DNA from: Leucaena leucocephala
Taxonomy: Eukaryota; Streptophyta; Magnoliopsida; Fabales; Fabaceae
Assembly: GCA_037074615.1 (NCBI GenBank)
Contig: CM073515.1
Location: 17,321,001-17,385,000, forward strand
Direction: 5' to 3'
DNA: 64,000 nucleotides
Positions within the stretch are counted from its first letter, which is position 1; every line of letters begins with the position of its first letter. Below are positions 12,515 through 25,027 of this stretch, one piece after another. A program made the translations under genes and the position numbers. The notes under the pieces were generated by a model that was not told the origin of the DNA, made no database searches, and saw only the letters and a program-made list of their open reading frames with translations.

Positions 12515-14057
12515 TGATAAGCCCATATTTTTATATATTAATTCATATCATTTTAGTGAGCTTTTGTCAACATTGTGGTCCTTAATTTTATTATTTGTGC
12601 ACTAATTGAATTAATATGACTTACATTGAATTAGTGCTTAATAGGGGCATAATTGTCATATTTTTATGATTTATCCTAAACAATTATGTTTAGAATAAAA
12701 TGTATTATATTATTATGATTTTTTATTTCAGAAATTTAGGAGAAATTAGAATTCACAAATGACAACAAAGGACCATAAAACTAGAAATTGCATAATAAGA
12801 CCCAATGGGCCAAACTTTGCGATTTGGCCCGTTAGGTTTTGTTTATTATTACTTTTAGATTCAGCCTTTGAGAGAGGCAGCACACACACAGGAAAAGCAA
12901 GACGCTGCTGCGGGAGAAGTCATTGGAAAAAAGAAACAGAGCACTCACACATAGGAAACTAGAGGAGACACCGCGGGAAGAAAAAGGAAGGCAATTTTAG
13001 CAGGGTACTGCCGCAAGAAAGAGATACACATGCACGCACAAGCAGCAACACTGAAATAGCAAAGACATTGATAGAGGAGTAGCAGTCCCAATGGTGCAGC
13101 AACCAGTTCAATGGCAGAAGTAGCGAGCAGAAATAGTAGCATGAAGACAGAGATGGTAGCGTGGATTTTTGCGACTATGCGTGGCTAAGCATCCTAATTC
13201 TCTAATTCAATGACAAGGGCATTAGCTTGGGATCTCAAAGGGGAGTATAAGTTACTCTAATTCTCTACCCAATAATTATATTATGACTCCTAAGTCTTAG
13301 GATTAATTTTATAATTATGGGGAATATTTAGAATGATTTAGTTGTATTTATTGAGGATTATTGTGACTGAATTTTTTCTTGACATTTGACATTAATCTTT
13401 AATTAACTTCAATTTCATTTACTTTGATCTGGGTCAGACATTGAATTGAGATTATTGTGAATATTTTGTGATTTTTTAATGTGGCTTGAATTATTGGATC
13501 GTTATGTCTCTTATTGGCTTAAATTCTATTTTATGAATTATTGAGTTATAATTGAGCATTTGTTTTTAATATCTGTAGTCCTATTTTATTATTCTGGTGG
13601 CAGTTAATAAATTAGGACTTAGAAAATATTTTGTGGCAATTCGAGGTGGCTCAGTTGTTGAATTAAAAGCTTAATTATAATTCTTAATTCAGTATTTATA
13701 TCTCCCATATCTGTTGAAGCTATGATTGCCTGCGTTATTGAATTGGAGGATTGCTCTTATTATTATTAATCACTTTGAATTTATTTATTTCACTTATTAT
13801 CATTCATTATTCCTTTCTTTAAATTAAAAATACCAAAAATATTTTATTTAAATCTATTTTTAATTCATTGCATTTAGTTGTTAGTCAATCAAAACAAATC
13901 CCATTTTCTAATTTAGGTTGCATTGCATTTAGTTACTTAGGAATTTAATTTCACATTTTGGCTTCTCAGAGAGAATGACCCAAGGTTGCACTATATGCAA
14001 TCCTTGGTTTAAATTTTTGAAGTAACCCCAAGGTGACATCAGATTAAGGTTGTTTCA
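12515..14057 (+). repeat. 5' LTR of element A
   Basis: At 1543 bases it is closely similar to the 3' LTR. Differences include about 60 extra bases near 12828-12895 (GTTAGGTTTTGTTTATTATT and following) and scattered substitutions. The small frames on either strand in this LTR are found in both copies and look fortuitous. Confidence 0.92.
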
Positions 14058-14059
14058 AG

Positions 14060-14077
14060 TGGAGCCGTTGCCGGGGA
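14060..14077 (+). other. Primer binding site of element A (tRNA-Asp type)
   Basis: TGGAGCCGTTGCCGGGGA begins two bases after the LTR end. It is the expected complement of the tRNA-Asp 3' end used by Athila-like elements, with one likely change (GGCG to GGAG). It primes first-strand synthesis in the family. Confidence 0.85.
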
Positions 14078-14287
14078 GCTAAGAAATTGGTTCCCTAGTA
14101 ACTAAGTGTCAAGTAACATTTTTTTTGGGATTAATTCAATTGCTGAGCCATTCTTAGTTAATTTGCATAACATTTGCATTTGTGTTTTCACTTGCATTAT
14201 CTATTAAAAAAACAAAAGGTTCATTTTATTTGGTTTATTTATTTATTTATTTGGTTTTTTGTTTATTTCAGCCGACTGCTACTGTTT

Positions 14288-17200
14288 ATGCCTAGAAGTG
14301 ATAGGGCTTTACCTCTGTTTCCTTTAAATCTTGAAATTGAAAGGTCTGTGAAAAAGATTAGAAGAAATAGGAGATTAGAAGGTACAAGTCAAGTTATTGT
14401 CGAGGAAGGGCATATTTCACAAGAATCAAGTTTGTCATCTAGTGAACACGTGTCTGTTAATGCTTTTGAATTAGAACAAGAAACCATGGATGGTCTTAAT
14501 GGGAATAATGGGAATAACGGACATGGTGAGAATAACTTAGGAAATAATGGTGAGGATGATATAAGCATGAGGGAGATTAATAATTCTAATGTTAATTATG
14601 ATCCTTATGGCTTTTACACTGATAATGTGAACTTTGAGATTAAAGAAGTATTAATTTCTTCCTTACCTAAATTTCATGGCTTTACATGTCATGATCCACA
14701 CAGGCATTTGAAAACTATGCATATGGTGTGCTCTTCCATGAAACCACCCGCGGCTAATCTTCAAAATGTATTAAGAAGGGCATTTCATTTTACTTGAGAA
14801 GGCAAGGCCAAGGAGTGGCTTTACACGCTACCTCAACATTTTACTACATTAATTTGTGATCAGTTGAAAGGAGCATTCTTGGATGAATATTTCCCTGCCT
14901 CTAAAACTTCAAGGCTAAAAAAGGAGATAACTAGTGTGGTTCAACGAGATAATGAATCCATGCATGAGTATTGGACCAGGTTTATGACACTTCTAACTCA
15001 GTGCCCACACCATAATATTTCAAAGAATGATCTGGTTAATTCTTTCTATGAAGGGCTACTTCCACATCATAAGCCCTCAATTCATGCCTCTGTAAATGGT
15101 TCTCTTAGAGAATTGAGTCCCAATGCTGCATGGGACCTACTTTAAAAGATGGCTACCAATGACCTTCAATCTGGAGACACAAGAAAAGTGTATAATACCT
15201 CTTCAGTTTCTTCTTAAGATATTCTTGCTGAAATTTCTACTTTGGGAAACCGAATGGAGAAAAGACTCAATATTGTGGAGAATAATGTGAATGCCAAGCA
15301 GGTTAATCCAATAGGTTACTCTCAAGCTATAGTTACCAGTTATGAGTACTGTGGGTCAATGATGCACACCTCGAATACATGTTCTCAACATGAAGAGGTT
15401 TCTTCCCTATACCAAAATAGGAATGGTCCATATCAAAAGAGGGATCCTTACTCTAACACTTATAATCAAGGTTGGAGAGATCATCCTAACTTTAGATGGG
15501 GTGGAAATTAAGGCAACCCTCAAGGGAATTTCTCAAATCAAGTGGTACCTAATCAAGGGGCATCATCTTCTTTTTTTGGAGGTAATGAACTTAGTATGAT
15601 TGTGAAAGGTATTACTGAGCTCAATTCAAAGTTTGACAATCAGAAGTCACAAACTGAGGCTAAGTTACATGCTATGGAGAATAAGATGGATTCATGTCTA
15701 CAAAATATGTTCTATAAATTGTAGCAAATGGAGACTAAGTATAAGAATTTGAATGCTTTTGTTACTCAATTCTCTAACAACTTGAGTGAACAATAAGCAA
15801 AGAGTAGTGATTCTATACCCTCCAACACAGTGATAAATCCAAAATCTTTGAATGTAATCACCCTGAGAAGTGGTAAGAGAATTGGGCCAAATAATGTACA
15901 ATTCAAAGAACATGAAGAGGATGAAGAGCAGGTTGATGAGGAAATAGAATTTGAGTCTCCTCCTGCCAAAACTACTCAAGAAACTTCCCAAGCTAAGAAA
16001 GAAGCTTATATCCAATCTGAAGTCCTACAAGAAAAGAAGTTCTTAGAGAAGTGTCAGAAACAACCAATGGTGCAAAATGATGAAGAGGCAACAACTATCA
16101 TAAAGGGATCAGTCGAGAAAGGATCACCTTCTGACTCTAAAGGTGATGAGGTAAATATTCGTGACTTGCCTTTTCCAAATTCTTATTTGGTTAGGAAAAA
16201 GATTGTTGAAAAGAAAGATAATGATGAATTGTTTGAAATGTTTAGCAAACTTGAGGTTAATATGACATTGCTTGAATTGATTAAAAAGATGCCTAAGTGT
16301 GCTAAATTCTTGAAAGACCTATGTATGAACAAGAGAAAGTATAGGCATAGTGAGAGAATCCAATTAGGGTTGAGTGTTAGCACCTTATTTAAGCCACAGT
16401 TGCCTATTAAATGTAAAGGCCCGGGTTCCTACACTATTCCTTGTACCATAGGTAGAATTACAGTTTCTCATACCCTACTTGACTTAGGTACAACAATTAA
16501 TGTCATGTCGACCTCTATTTATAAGACCTTGGGTATTAAAGCTTTGAAAGACACTAGTGTAGTGCTTGGCCTAGCTAATAAGACGATGAGATACCCTAAA
16601 GGTATTCTTGAGGATATTCTCATGCAAGTTAAAGGTCTTGTTTTCCCAGCTAACTTTTATGTCCTTGATATGACTAATGACCTCCCCACTAAGAGTACTT
16701 TGATTCTAGATAGACCATTCCTTTTAACTGCTGAGACAATAATTAACATGAAAAAGGGTCCTATTACTATGGGGATTGGGGATCAAGAAGTGCAATTTAA
16801 TCTTTCAGAAGCTATGAATCATGGTTATGAAGATTGCTCTTATTTGGGTATTAGTTCAATTGAATGTCATGATATGGACCACTTACATGAAACTAATATG
16901 AATGAACCTCACTTGTGTGACTTAGTTGTGAACCATGATGATGCTTTTACTTGTCTATCTTCCTCCCACCCTTCTCATGTAGGTGCATGTGAAGGTGGCG
17001 TATCTTATGCCTATTATTTAGAGATAGATAGTTGGCTTCCTTCTGCTCATGAATTTGATGTATCATGTTGCTTTGACTTTGATATTACTGTTGATTCTAT
17101 ACTTGATAGCCTTGATAATGGTGTATTACTTGATTTTGCAGGAACTGATGATAAGGAGGATGATGCACAAGCTATGAATATAGCTTTCCCATTGAGTGAC

Positions 17201-17434
17201 GCTGGAACATTAGAAGAGGATAGCAGTGATTCTGCTACTGCCTTAGTCCTTTCTAATTCCACTCTCACTTCTAATTTACTTTCTCTTTATATTGATCAGG
17301 CTGACCTTAACTCTCCTATTTCTAGGTCATCTGATGGTGGCACTGAGTCAAGAAGTAGAGGAAATATACACCACACTGAGCTTATATTTTCTTCCCCAAG
17401 CCACATAGACACCACTCGCACTGAATACAATTGA
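14288..17434 (+). pseudogene. Athila-like gag-protease of element A
   Basis: One frame carries gag and protease, interrupted by stops at 14795, 15143, 15215, 15509, 15722 and 15794. I chose the ATG at 14288 (MPRSDRALPLFPLNLEIERS) because elements B and I align from there. Order: basic N-terminus, gag core (PKFHGFTCHDPHRHLKTMHM to ECLLPHH-like segment, 14640-15080), a short Cys pair region YEYCGSMMHTSNTC (15340), a Gln/Asn-rich region, then an uninterrupted 534-codon stretch from 15830. That stretch has NVITLRSGKR, an acidic linker and the retropepsin-like core HTLLDLGTTINVM near 16477. The last 200 codons are an acidic spacer before pol. Several stops sit where Gln is expected. Confidence 0.9.
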
Positions 17435-18033
17435 TATAACAAGGATGATTCCTTCTATTGTGTAACCCCCTAATTTAGAATTGAAACCCCTCCCCTCTAA
17501 CTTGAAATATATCTTTCTTACTGATAATTATAAATTGCCTGTTATTATTTCTAGTTCTTTGAGTAGTTCTGAAGAAGAGAGACTAGTTTAAGTGTTAAAA
17601 AGGTATAAAAGGGCTATAGGCTGGTCTTTAGGGGACGTACCAGGGATTGATCCCCTGGTTTGTACACACAAGATCCTTTTAGCTAAAGGATCAAAGCCAG
17701 TTAAATAGCCACCAAGGAGGTCAAATCCTCTTATTCATGATATGATTAAAAAGGAAGTATCTAAATTATTGAGTGCTGGAATCATATATACAATCTCAAA
17801 TAGTGAGTGGGTGAGCCTGATACATGTAGTACCGAAAAAGAGCGGTATTATAGTAGTGAAAAATGAGAATAATAAACTTATTCCAACAAGAGTTCAAAAT
17901 GCTTGGAGAATATGTATAGACTATAGAAAGTTGAATGAAGCGACTAGGAAGGATCATTTTCCATTACCTTTCATTGATCAAATGTTGGAAAGAATATCTA
18001 GTAAATCTCACTATTGTTTCTTGGATGGCTTTT
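17435..18033 (+). pseudogene. Element A reverse transcriptase, first part
   Basis: The frame shifts by +1 relative to protease. The segment at 17600-17740 encodes the pol start (RAIGWSLGDVPGI), with a stop at the codon after KPVK. From 17742 come KKEVSKLLSAGIIY, HVVPKKSGI, WRICIDYRKLNEATRKDHFP and FIDQMLERISSKSHYCFLDG, the conserved N-terminal blocks of Ty3/Gypsy reverse transcriptase. At 18033 the codon for the residue after Gly is cut by the solo LTR. The same frame resumes at 21064 once the CTTTT duplication is discounted. Confidence 0.9.
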
Positions 18034-21000
18034 TGTCACATCCTTACTTTTAACCTCAATTATACTCCATTAGAAGTGATTGGAACCAATTACATGATCA
18101 TTTGCTTTGAAAATATCCATTTCCAAAAGATTTGCTTTCGGGTACTGTTCACTGTTATTGTTCATTTGGTAATTCCAGAACATGTACTCTACTTTGAAAA
18201 TTCATAATTAATTGTACAAAAATAAAAATAATATGGTTCCAATTTCTAATGAAAGCTATTTCACATATCTTTGAGGAAAAAATATGAAAATGATGTTTTC
18301 TTGTCCCAATGAAATTAGCTTAATCGTTGAAAATCACTGCCTCTCAACACTCGTTTTATCTCAATTCCAGATCTTACTTCAAACTTTGGAAAATCATAAC
18401 AATTCGGATACTTATCCAGTTAAGGCGTTCTTGGTATCCATTTAAATATATGTATCTTAGCTAACCTCACACCAAATTTCAGACTAAAACTCTCGTTGGT
18501 TTACATATCAAAATCAGCGTCACATCACCACGGCCTCAAAACAGGGTTACAGAAACATACACCATACACACTAACATATCATCCCATATTGTCATGTAAG
18601 TCATATAACTTGTTATACAAACTTAATCATCAACAATTACTCTCTTCCCTTGAGAGGATCCAGCACCTAAAACATAGTTATGCATGTGGAAGGAATGAGA
18701 TTTCATGGAAATCCCAATAGCAAGTTACACAAACTATAATATCATGCATGAATAATTGTATGCTTAACATGTTATCATGTGATGGCAGCTACTTCATAAT
18801 GGTACATAAGCAAACTCTAACATGCATATTGTCATGACATAACTTGCAAGGAGTTTCAATCATTCATACTTCATCATAACATGATGACATAAGCTCAAGC
18901 TCAACCAAACACCATAATCAACAAGCAAGCAAAACAATTAAACAAACATGAGTTATAGTTAGGTATCCTTGCTACCTCTTAGCTATCTTGGTCAAGACCT
19001 TCTTGAAGTGCTTTTCTTCCTTCACAAATGTCAAAACCTAGCCATTACAACATAATATCAAGTTACAACTCAACTTGAAACCAAATCCAAGACTAGGTTT
19101 TCACTAGCTTCCTTTCTTTCTCTAATTTATGTTTCCTACTTCCACCTTTCCAAAATAAATTCTCATGGTTCATTTCCACATAATTTTTCATGTAGAATCC
19201 AAATATGAAATCAGAATTTCCAAAATCAAAACATACCAATTGCTACAGTGCCAAACCGAAATGCATGCTCTTGTTTTCCAAAAATTCTCATTTTGATTCA
19301 AATGCTTCCAATACTTATTCTCCTACTTTATCCCCACACAACTTTCCATTTTAAACTCATTGGAAGCATCAAAATCATGAAATTCCATAATATGAACAGT
19401 ACCACATACAGTACCAGCAAGAACACAAAACCCTAAATCCAAACATACTTGAATTCACAAGCTTATACCACTTGATTCTAGCTTGTTTAAGCTTGTCTAA
19501 ACTATCCATAACATAAAACTCATATTTTAACCACATATAAGCAGCACTTCCAGCAGCAACCATAAGGGAAATATAGCATGAAAACCCCTTAAAACCATGA
19601 GCTAACTTGCTAGAACAAAGCTCAAGATCAAGGGAGATGATTACCTTGCTTGTTACTTCACTTTGGTTGCTTCTTTCTTGGTTGAATGGAAATTTTGCAA
19701 GAGTTTCCCTATGGTTCACCATGCATGCCAAAGTGTTCTGAATAGGGGGATATTTATAGAGAAATTTGGGTTGAAATGGATGGCCAAGATTGATTTGGTT
19801 ACTATTTGATCTAAAGGCTCACATTTAATCTTGGATTTTACTTTTTCTAAAAAGAATAATTATTACATCATGTGGGACAGCTCATGGGACACCTAAGAGG
19901 GTTAGGTGGCGTGCTTCCCATGCAAAGAACCTTCTGGAGAAATTCCAGTCCAATCCGGTACCGATCAGTGCAGTTTCACAACAACTGGACTGTGTTTTGT
20001 TCCTAATTTTCTTATAATATACCAGGATATGTATTCTATCCTAGAAATTAATGTCTAGGCTTCTCATATCATTTAAAATATTATACTGAGTATTTATCTG
20101 CCATCCATCCCTTGAGAAATGACCAAAATACCCTTAGTGTCCTTTCCTGCACTGTACTAATCCTAAGGGCAAAATCGTCATTTCACCCCTCTTTATACTG
20201 GCTCATGGTGCATATGGGCTCTAAATAATCCTATTTATACTATATGACACGTTTTTAGCCTATCTAAAGTGACCAAAATGACCTCTATCCACTATTGGTA
20301 CAGTATGGGCATCCAGGGGCATTTTCGTAATTTTGCACTTTTCCTGGACTGCTCTGGTCTCTGGCCCACATAACTGTCCAGTCACCTTAATGGGCTTATG
20401 ATGGCACCATTTGGGCCTTATTATGGGCTTATTGCCTGTATTGCCTTTATGGCCCACTTCACGTTACAACTCTCCCTATCATATTTATCGGGTATTTTAT
20501 TTCACTGAAAAATCCCGTATGGTTTCTACAGGATTCCTTTTCTGACTCTCTCAATCTTATAAATTCATATATTAAATATACAAATTTTCTATAAGGTCTC
20601 ATCTGATTATGAGATCTGAAAAATACTGTAATAATTCCTTCCGACTTCAGAAATTTATATCAATTAATCGGGACCTCAAATCAAAATTCTGTATTGCGTT
20701 AAACTGACCGGAATATTTTTGTCTATCTACTGGTAAAATTTGAGTCTGATATAATTCTGGGCATTTTTGGCCTGTTTTGGCTCAACTTTTCCATATTTAC
20801 ATTTAGGTCCCTTAACTTTTGAATAATTGCACTTTAGTCCCTGAACTTTTCATTAATTGCATTTAGGTCCCTCCTTTTTCTTCTACTTTCACTTTTCACC
20901 TTCAAACTTTTAAATTTTCATTTTGGTCCCTATTATTTCCTTAGTTATTAATCCTTCCCTTTCCTTTCACAATCTGATACAGTTTATTCCAAGAATCTTA

Positions 21001-21058
21001 TATCCATTGCAGATAAACTGTACAGGTACATCAGGTCAAAAAAATTGGGTATATGACA
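18034..21058 (-). mobile_element. Chromovirus solo LTR inside element A reverse transcriptase
   Basis: This is a complete LTR on the minus strand. It starts TGTCACATCC and ends GGGTATATGACA, with the exact 5-bp duplication CTTTT at 18029-18033 and 21059-21063. It is closely similar to the 3' LTR of chromovirus E (55352-58561) in reverse, so both come from one family. It is 3025 bases long against 3210. No internal sequence is left, so it formed by LTR-LTR recombination. It is younger than element A. A reverse TATAAATA lies at 19751. A 118-codon minus-strand frame (19375-19731) is shared with 56687-57034 but shows no sign of selection. Confidence 0.95.
19751..19758 (-). promoter_or_regulatory. 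TATA box of the solo LTR
   Basis: TATTTATA on the + strand (TATAAATA on the minus strand) lies 1300 bases from the U3 end, the same offset as in the 3' LTR of chromovirus E at 56652. The shared position supports its being the former LTR promoter. Confidence 0.55.
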
Positions 21059-22113
21059 CTTTTCAGGTTATTTCCAGGTACCGATTGCACCTGCAGATCA
21101 AAATAAGACTACTTTTACATGTCCTTTTGGCACCTACACATATCAAAGGATGCTATTTGGGTTGTGTAATGCTCCAAGCACCTTTCAAAGGTGTGTGATG
21201 GCAATCTTTAGTGATTTATTAGAGCGTAATATGGAGGTTTTCATGGATGACTTCACCGTCTATAATGATGGCTTTGATGATTGTTTACTTAGTCTTGAGC
21301 ATGTTCTTGATAGATGTATTGAGAAAAAGTTGGTCTTGAATTATGAAAAATGTCATTTCATGGTAGATAGTGGCATAGTGCTAGCACCGCATCTCTCAAA
21401 AAGGGATTGAGGTTGATAAACCCAAGATTGAAGTCATTTCTTCACTTTCCTATCCTACTTGTCTTAAAGATTTAAGGTATTTCTTGGGGCATGCTGGGTT
21501 TTATCGACGTTTTGTAAAAGATTTTAGTAAAATTGCTTTACCCTTCTCTACGCTATTGAGGAAAGATATTGATTTTCACTTTGATGATAAGTGTAAACAT
21601 GCCTTTGACTCTTTGAAATCCTTACTTGTTTCACCTCCTATTCTCACTGCCCCTAATTGAGATTTACCTTTTGAATTGTCTTGTGATGCTTCTAACTTTG
21701 CAGTAGGTGTTATGCTTGGTTAGAGGGAAGATAAGCAATCTAGAGTGATAGCCTATGCCTCTAAGACATTTGACCCCGCTCAAGTGAATTATACTACAAC
21801 TGAGAAGGAGCTTTTTGCTATAATCTTTGCTTTAGATAAGTTTAGACAGTATCTGATAAATTCTTGAGTGGTTGTTTTTATAGATCATGCAGCAGTGTGT
21901 TACTTATTCAAGAAGCCTCAGTCTAAACCAAGACTGCTGAGATGGGCTTTATTGCTACAGGAATTTGACATTGAAATTAGAGATAGAGCTAGAGCAGCGA
22001 ATCATGTGGTTGACCACTTTAGTCGATTACCTGAAGGCACCGAAGGAGTTGACTCCTCTGATCTTACTATCAATTCCTTTCCTAATTTTGCACTCTTTCC
22101 CGTAGCTATTTAA
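21059..22113 (+). pseudogene. Element A reverse transcriptase (second part) and RNase H
   Basis: Translation resumes with SGYFQVPIAPADQNKTTFTC, then FGLCNAPSTFQRC and the catalytic FMDDFTVY near 21241 (a usual variant of YxDD in this clade). The thumb region follows (LRYFLGHAGFYRRFVKDFSK at 21470). RNase H shows LSCDASNFAVG, VIAYASKTFDPAQVNYTTTE and FIDHAAVCYLF. Stops and frame changes lie near 21407, 21657, 21721 and 21864. The domain order matches Ty3/Gypsy elements. Between the FMDD block and RNase H, one frameshift near 21390-21410 breaks the frame. Confidence 0.88.
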
Positions 22114-23368
22114 GAGCCTTAGTACTCTAATATTGTTAATTATGTTGTCACTAATCTTGTACCTTCTTCTATGTCTAAGTTTTAGGTTAATAAGCTAAAG
22201 AGGGAGGCAAGATATTACATCTGGGATTCTCCAATTCTTTAGAAGCAATACAATGATCAAATCATCAGACGATGTGTTCCTAACAATGAGATTCACTCTA
22301 TCTGTCCCTTTGCACATTCTTTATCTTGTGGGGGCATTTTTGTGCTAATAGAACTGCTAGGAAGAATTTAGAATGTGGATTTTACTGACCTACTCTATTC
22401 AAATATACTTATGTTTTCTGTAAGTCTTATGATAAATGCCAGAGCTTTGGGAGTCTAGGTAGAAAGCATGCCTTTAAGACCTATGCATTTTTGTGAATTT
22501 TTTTATGTCTGGGGCATGCATTTTATGGGTCCTTTTCCTCTATCATTTGGGTTTTCATATATATTACTTGCAATAGATTATGTGTCTAGGTAGGTAGAAG
22601 CAGTGCCAACTAAGAAAGATGATGCCTCTACTGTTGCCAGGTTCTTACGCTCTCATATCTTTTGTAGGTACAGCATTCCAAGAGCAATTATTAGTGACCA
22701 AGGAACACATTTCTGCAATAGGACCATAAAGTCTCTACTTGCTAAACATGGAGTTAATCACAAGCTGGCAACTCCTTACCACCCTCAGACCATTGGATTG
22801 GTTGAAGTCTCTAATCAGGAAGTCAAATGGATACTAGAAAAGATTGTGAAGCCATCTAGTAAAGATTGGAGTGAAAGGCTTGAGGAGGCACTGTGGGCTT
22901 ATAGGACTACCTATAAAAACCCTTATAGGCATGCCTCTTTTCTGGTTGCTCTATGGTAAGTCTTGTCATCTACCTAGGGAGATTGAGCACAAATCTTATT
23001 AGGCGATCAAGGCATGTGATGTAGACCTTGAATCCTCACTTGAAAACCGAACGATGCAACTCTAAGAGCTTAAAGAGATGAGACTTGAATCCTATGATAA
23101 TGCCAGAATCTACAAAGATAAGCTGAAAATGATTCATGACAAACAGATTTTGAGAAAATAATTCCATGAAGGTGATAAGGTTCTAAAATTCAAGGCCCAG
23201 TTGAAGTTGATGCCTAAGAAGTTTGTCACCAAGTGGGAGGGCCCTTTTAGAGTTACCAAAGTGCATTTTTTTGGTACGGTAGAGCTAGTGGATAAAGCAA
23301 CAGGTCATATTTTACAAGCCAATGGTCATATGCTTAAGCACTACCATGAGAATCAGAGACCTCCCTAA
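22114..23368 (+). pseudogene. Element A integrase
   Basis: Many stops occur before 22600. The recognisable core is MGPFPLSFGFSYILLAIDYV, ISDQGTHFCN (second catalytic Asp), YHPQTIGLVEVSNQEVKWIL (Glu retained) and ALWAYRTTYKNPY. The position of the first catalytic Asp reads His (GMHFMGPFP). The C-terminal part has FHEGDKVLKF and KWEGPFRVTKVHFFGTVELV and ends with HYHENQRPP at 23368. No chromodomain follows, as expected for the Athila-like lineage. Confidence 0.87.
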
Positions 23369-25027
23369 TTGCACGGTTGTTCCTTTCCACCTTTCTCCTT
23401 TGCTTTCTCTTGTATTGCTGATAATATCTGTTTCCTAGGATAGTTAGGAGTAAGTGTGGGGGAGGGACCATCACAGTAGTTCTCAATTTATTTGCTTTTT
23501 GTCTTTTAACAATTTCTTAGAATATGTTGCATTTTAAAGATTTCGTAATTTTAGGTTAGTTTCTCTTTGAATAAATCTCCCATTTTAGCTCATGACACTT
23601 TAATCATTTTCCCTTCTCCCTTTGATATATGCTTTAGTGATGCGTTGAGGACAACCCATGGTTTAAGTGTGGGAGAGGGATTGCTTTTGCTAATTTATGT
23701 TGCCATTGCTTGCATCGCTAAAATATGAAAAATTCAAAAATTTTAAACTTGTTAAGTTTAATTGATTGGGTTTTTCACTACTGTACGAGTGAAATATTGC
23801 TGTGATTCCCAGCTTCCACTTGACTTTTGCAATCATTGGGTTTTATTTTCAAATCCTTATTTCTTTATGCATGTGAACATTGGCTTGTCTAGGTGAGAAT
23901 ATAATTTTGACTTGTGTAGTTTTTATTCTTAATTAGTTAGTATAGTGGAGTGTCTTTGATGCAGCGTTATTAACCTTTTCGTAGCTTGATCTTAGGGGGA
24001 AACATATTAGAGAAAGCCTTGTTGGAAGGATTACTGGGCCTTAATTTTCTTTCTTATCTTGTGTGAATTCCACCTAACTTTGGTTAACCTCTAGAACTTG
24101 TCTAGATTATTTTTCAAAGCTGCATTAATACCTAGAATTGTGAGCATGATAGGGGCATTTATTTCTAAACCCTTTCACCTAAACACAAGTCATCTCAGTT
24201 GACCTTTGATTACCCCTTTGAGCTCATCACTTTCATTTCATTCCATTAATTTTGAACTAGTGCTTTGCATGAGTTATATTATGTTCATTATGATTAACTG
24301 TATACTTTTGAAAGTTGCTATCTTTATTTTTTTTAGTTAGGTTTGCCAAAAAAACAAAAAAAAAGGAGAAAAGAAATAGAAAAGACAAGAAAAAGAAGGA
24401 AAAAAATGTGCAGAAAAAAAAGACAAAAAAAGAAAGAAGTTGAAAAAAAAGAAAGAGAGAAAAAGAAAAAGAAAAGAAAAATTGGCAATAAGGCATGAAG
24501 TTTAAAATAAGGCATCCTTTGGTAGTTGAAGATTAAAGTTTATTGTTCATTTGATAGTCACATGTTATCTTACCTTGAACTATTTCTTGATACTCATGCA
24601 TTAAACTTGTTCTACATTTTATTCCATCCATTCATTAGCCTTTCACCAATATTACAACCTAATAAAGTCCCCTTGATCATGAGTATATGGTATGTTAGTA
24701 GTGGAGATAGTAGAATCTTTACAAGCCTATGGTAGGTGCTAATCTAGGTGGATTGAGTGAAAATTCCCTATACTTGAGAGTTGAGTGAAGCACTTATACC
24801 TGTGAGAGATCTATTATGTTTCCCTTCCTCTATCTTGTTATGTCTTGTGTTACTTTCCTTGCATCAAAACATTCTATCACTATTGATTGATTAAGGATAT
24901 AAGTTACTGGAGTTAATTATATATTCTTGCCTTGATAGTTTTATGTTTACTTGCATTGAGTATAATTATTGGGATTCCTTTTAGTCATATTTAGCCCAGG
25001 AGTGCAAAAGGCTTAGTGTGGGGGAGT
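23369..25027 (+). other. 3' untranslated region of element A with repeated polypurine-like motifs
   Basis: There is no env-like frame. The motif AGTGTGGGGGAG or a near copy occurs three times: at about 23453, 23666 (AGTGTGGGAGAG) and 25015, the last directly before the 3' LTR and therefore the likely second-strand primer. A nearly pure A/G run occupies 24348-24481. The segments around 24130-24240 are similar to the 3' region of element C (29760-29890), so this non-coding region is shared between families. Confidence 0.75.
24348..24481 (+). repeat. Homopurine tract
   Basis: About 134 bases consist almost only of A and G (AAAAGGAGAAAAGAAATAGA and similar), broken by a few C and T. It lies in the 3' region of element A. 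The minus-strand frames here, rich in Phe and Ser, are low-complexity artefacts. Confidence 0.85.

Noticed and set aside
12759..13142. Small frames on both strands in the element A LTRs (also 25273-25672).
   Set aside because: They recur only because the LTRs are copies of each other. Indels between the two LTRs change the frames.
24257..24515. Two overlapping minus-strand frames of about 60-80 codons, Phe/Ser rich, looking like membrane segments.
   Set aside because: They are the reverse of the homopurine run. Low complexity alone explains the hydrophobic appearance.
23369..25027. Possible env-like gene after integrase in element A, as known for some Athila elements.
   Set aside because: No frame longer than about 80 codons, no signal peptide or transmembrane frame of support. 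The region is non-coding here.
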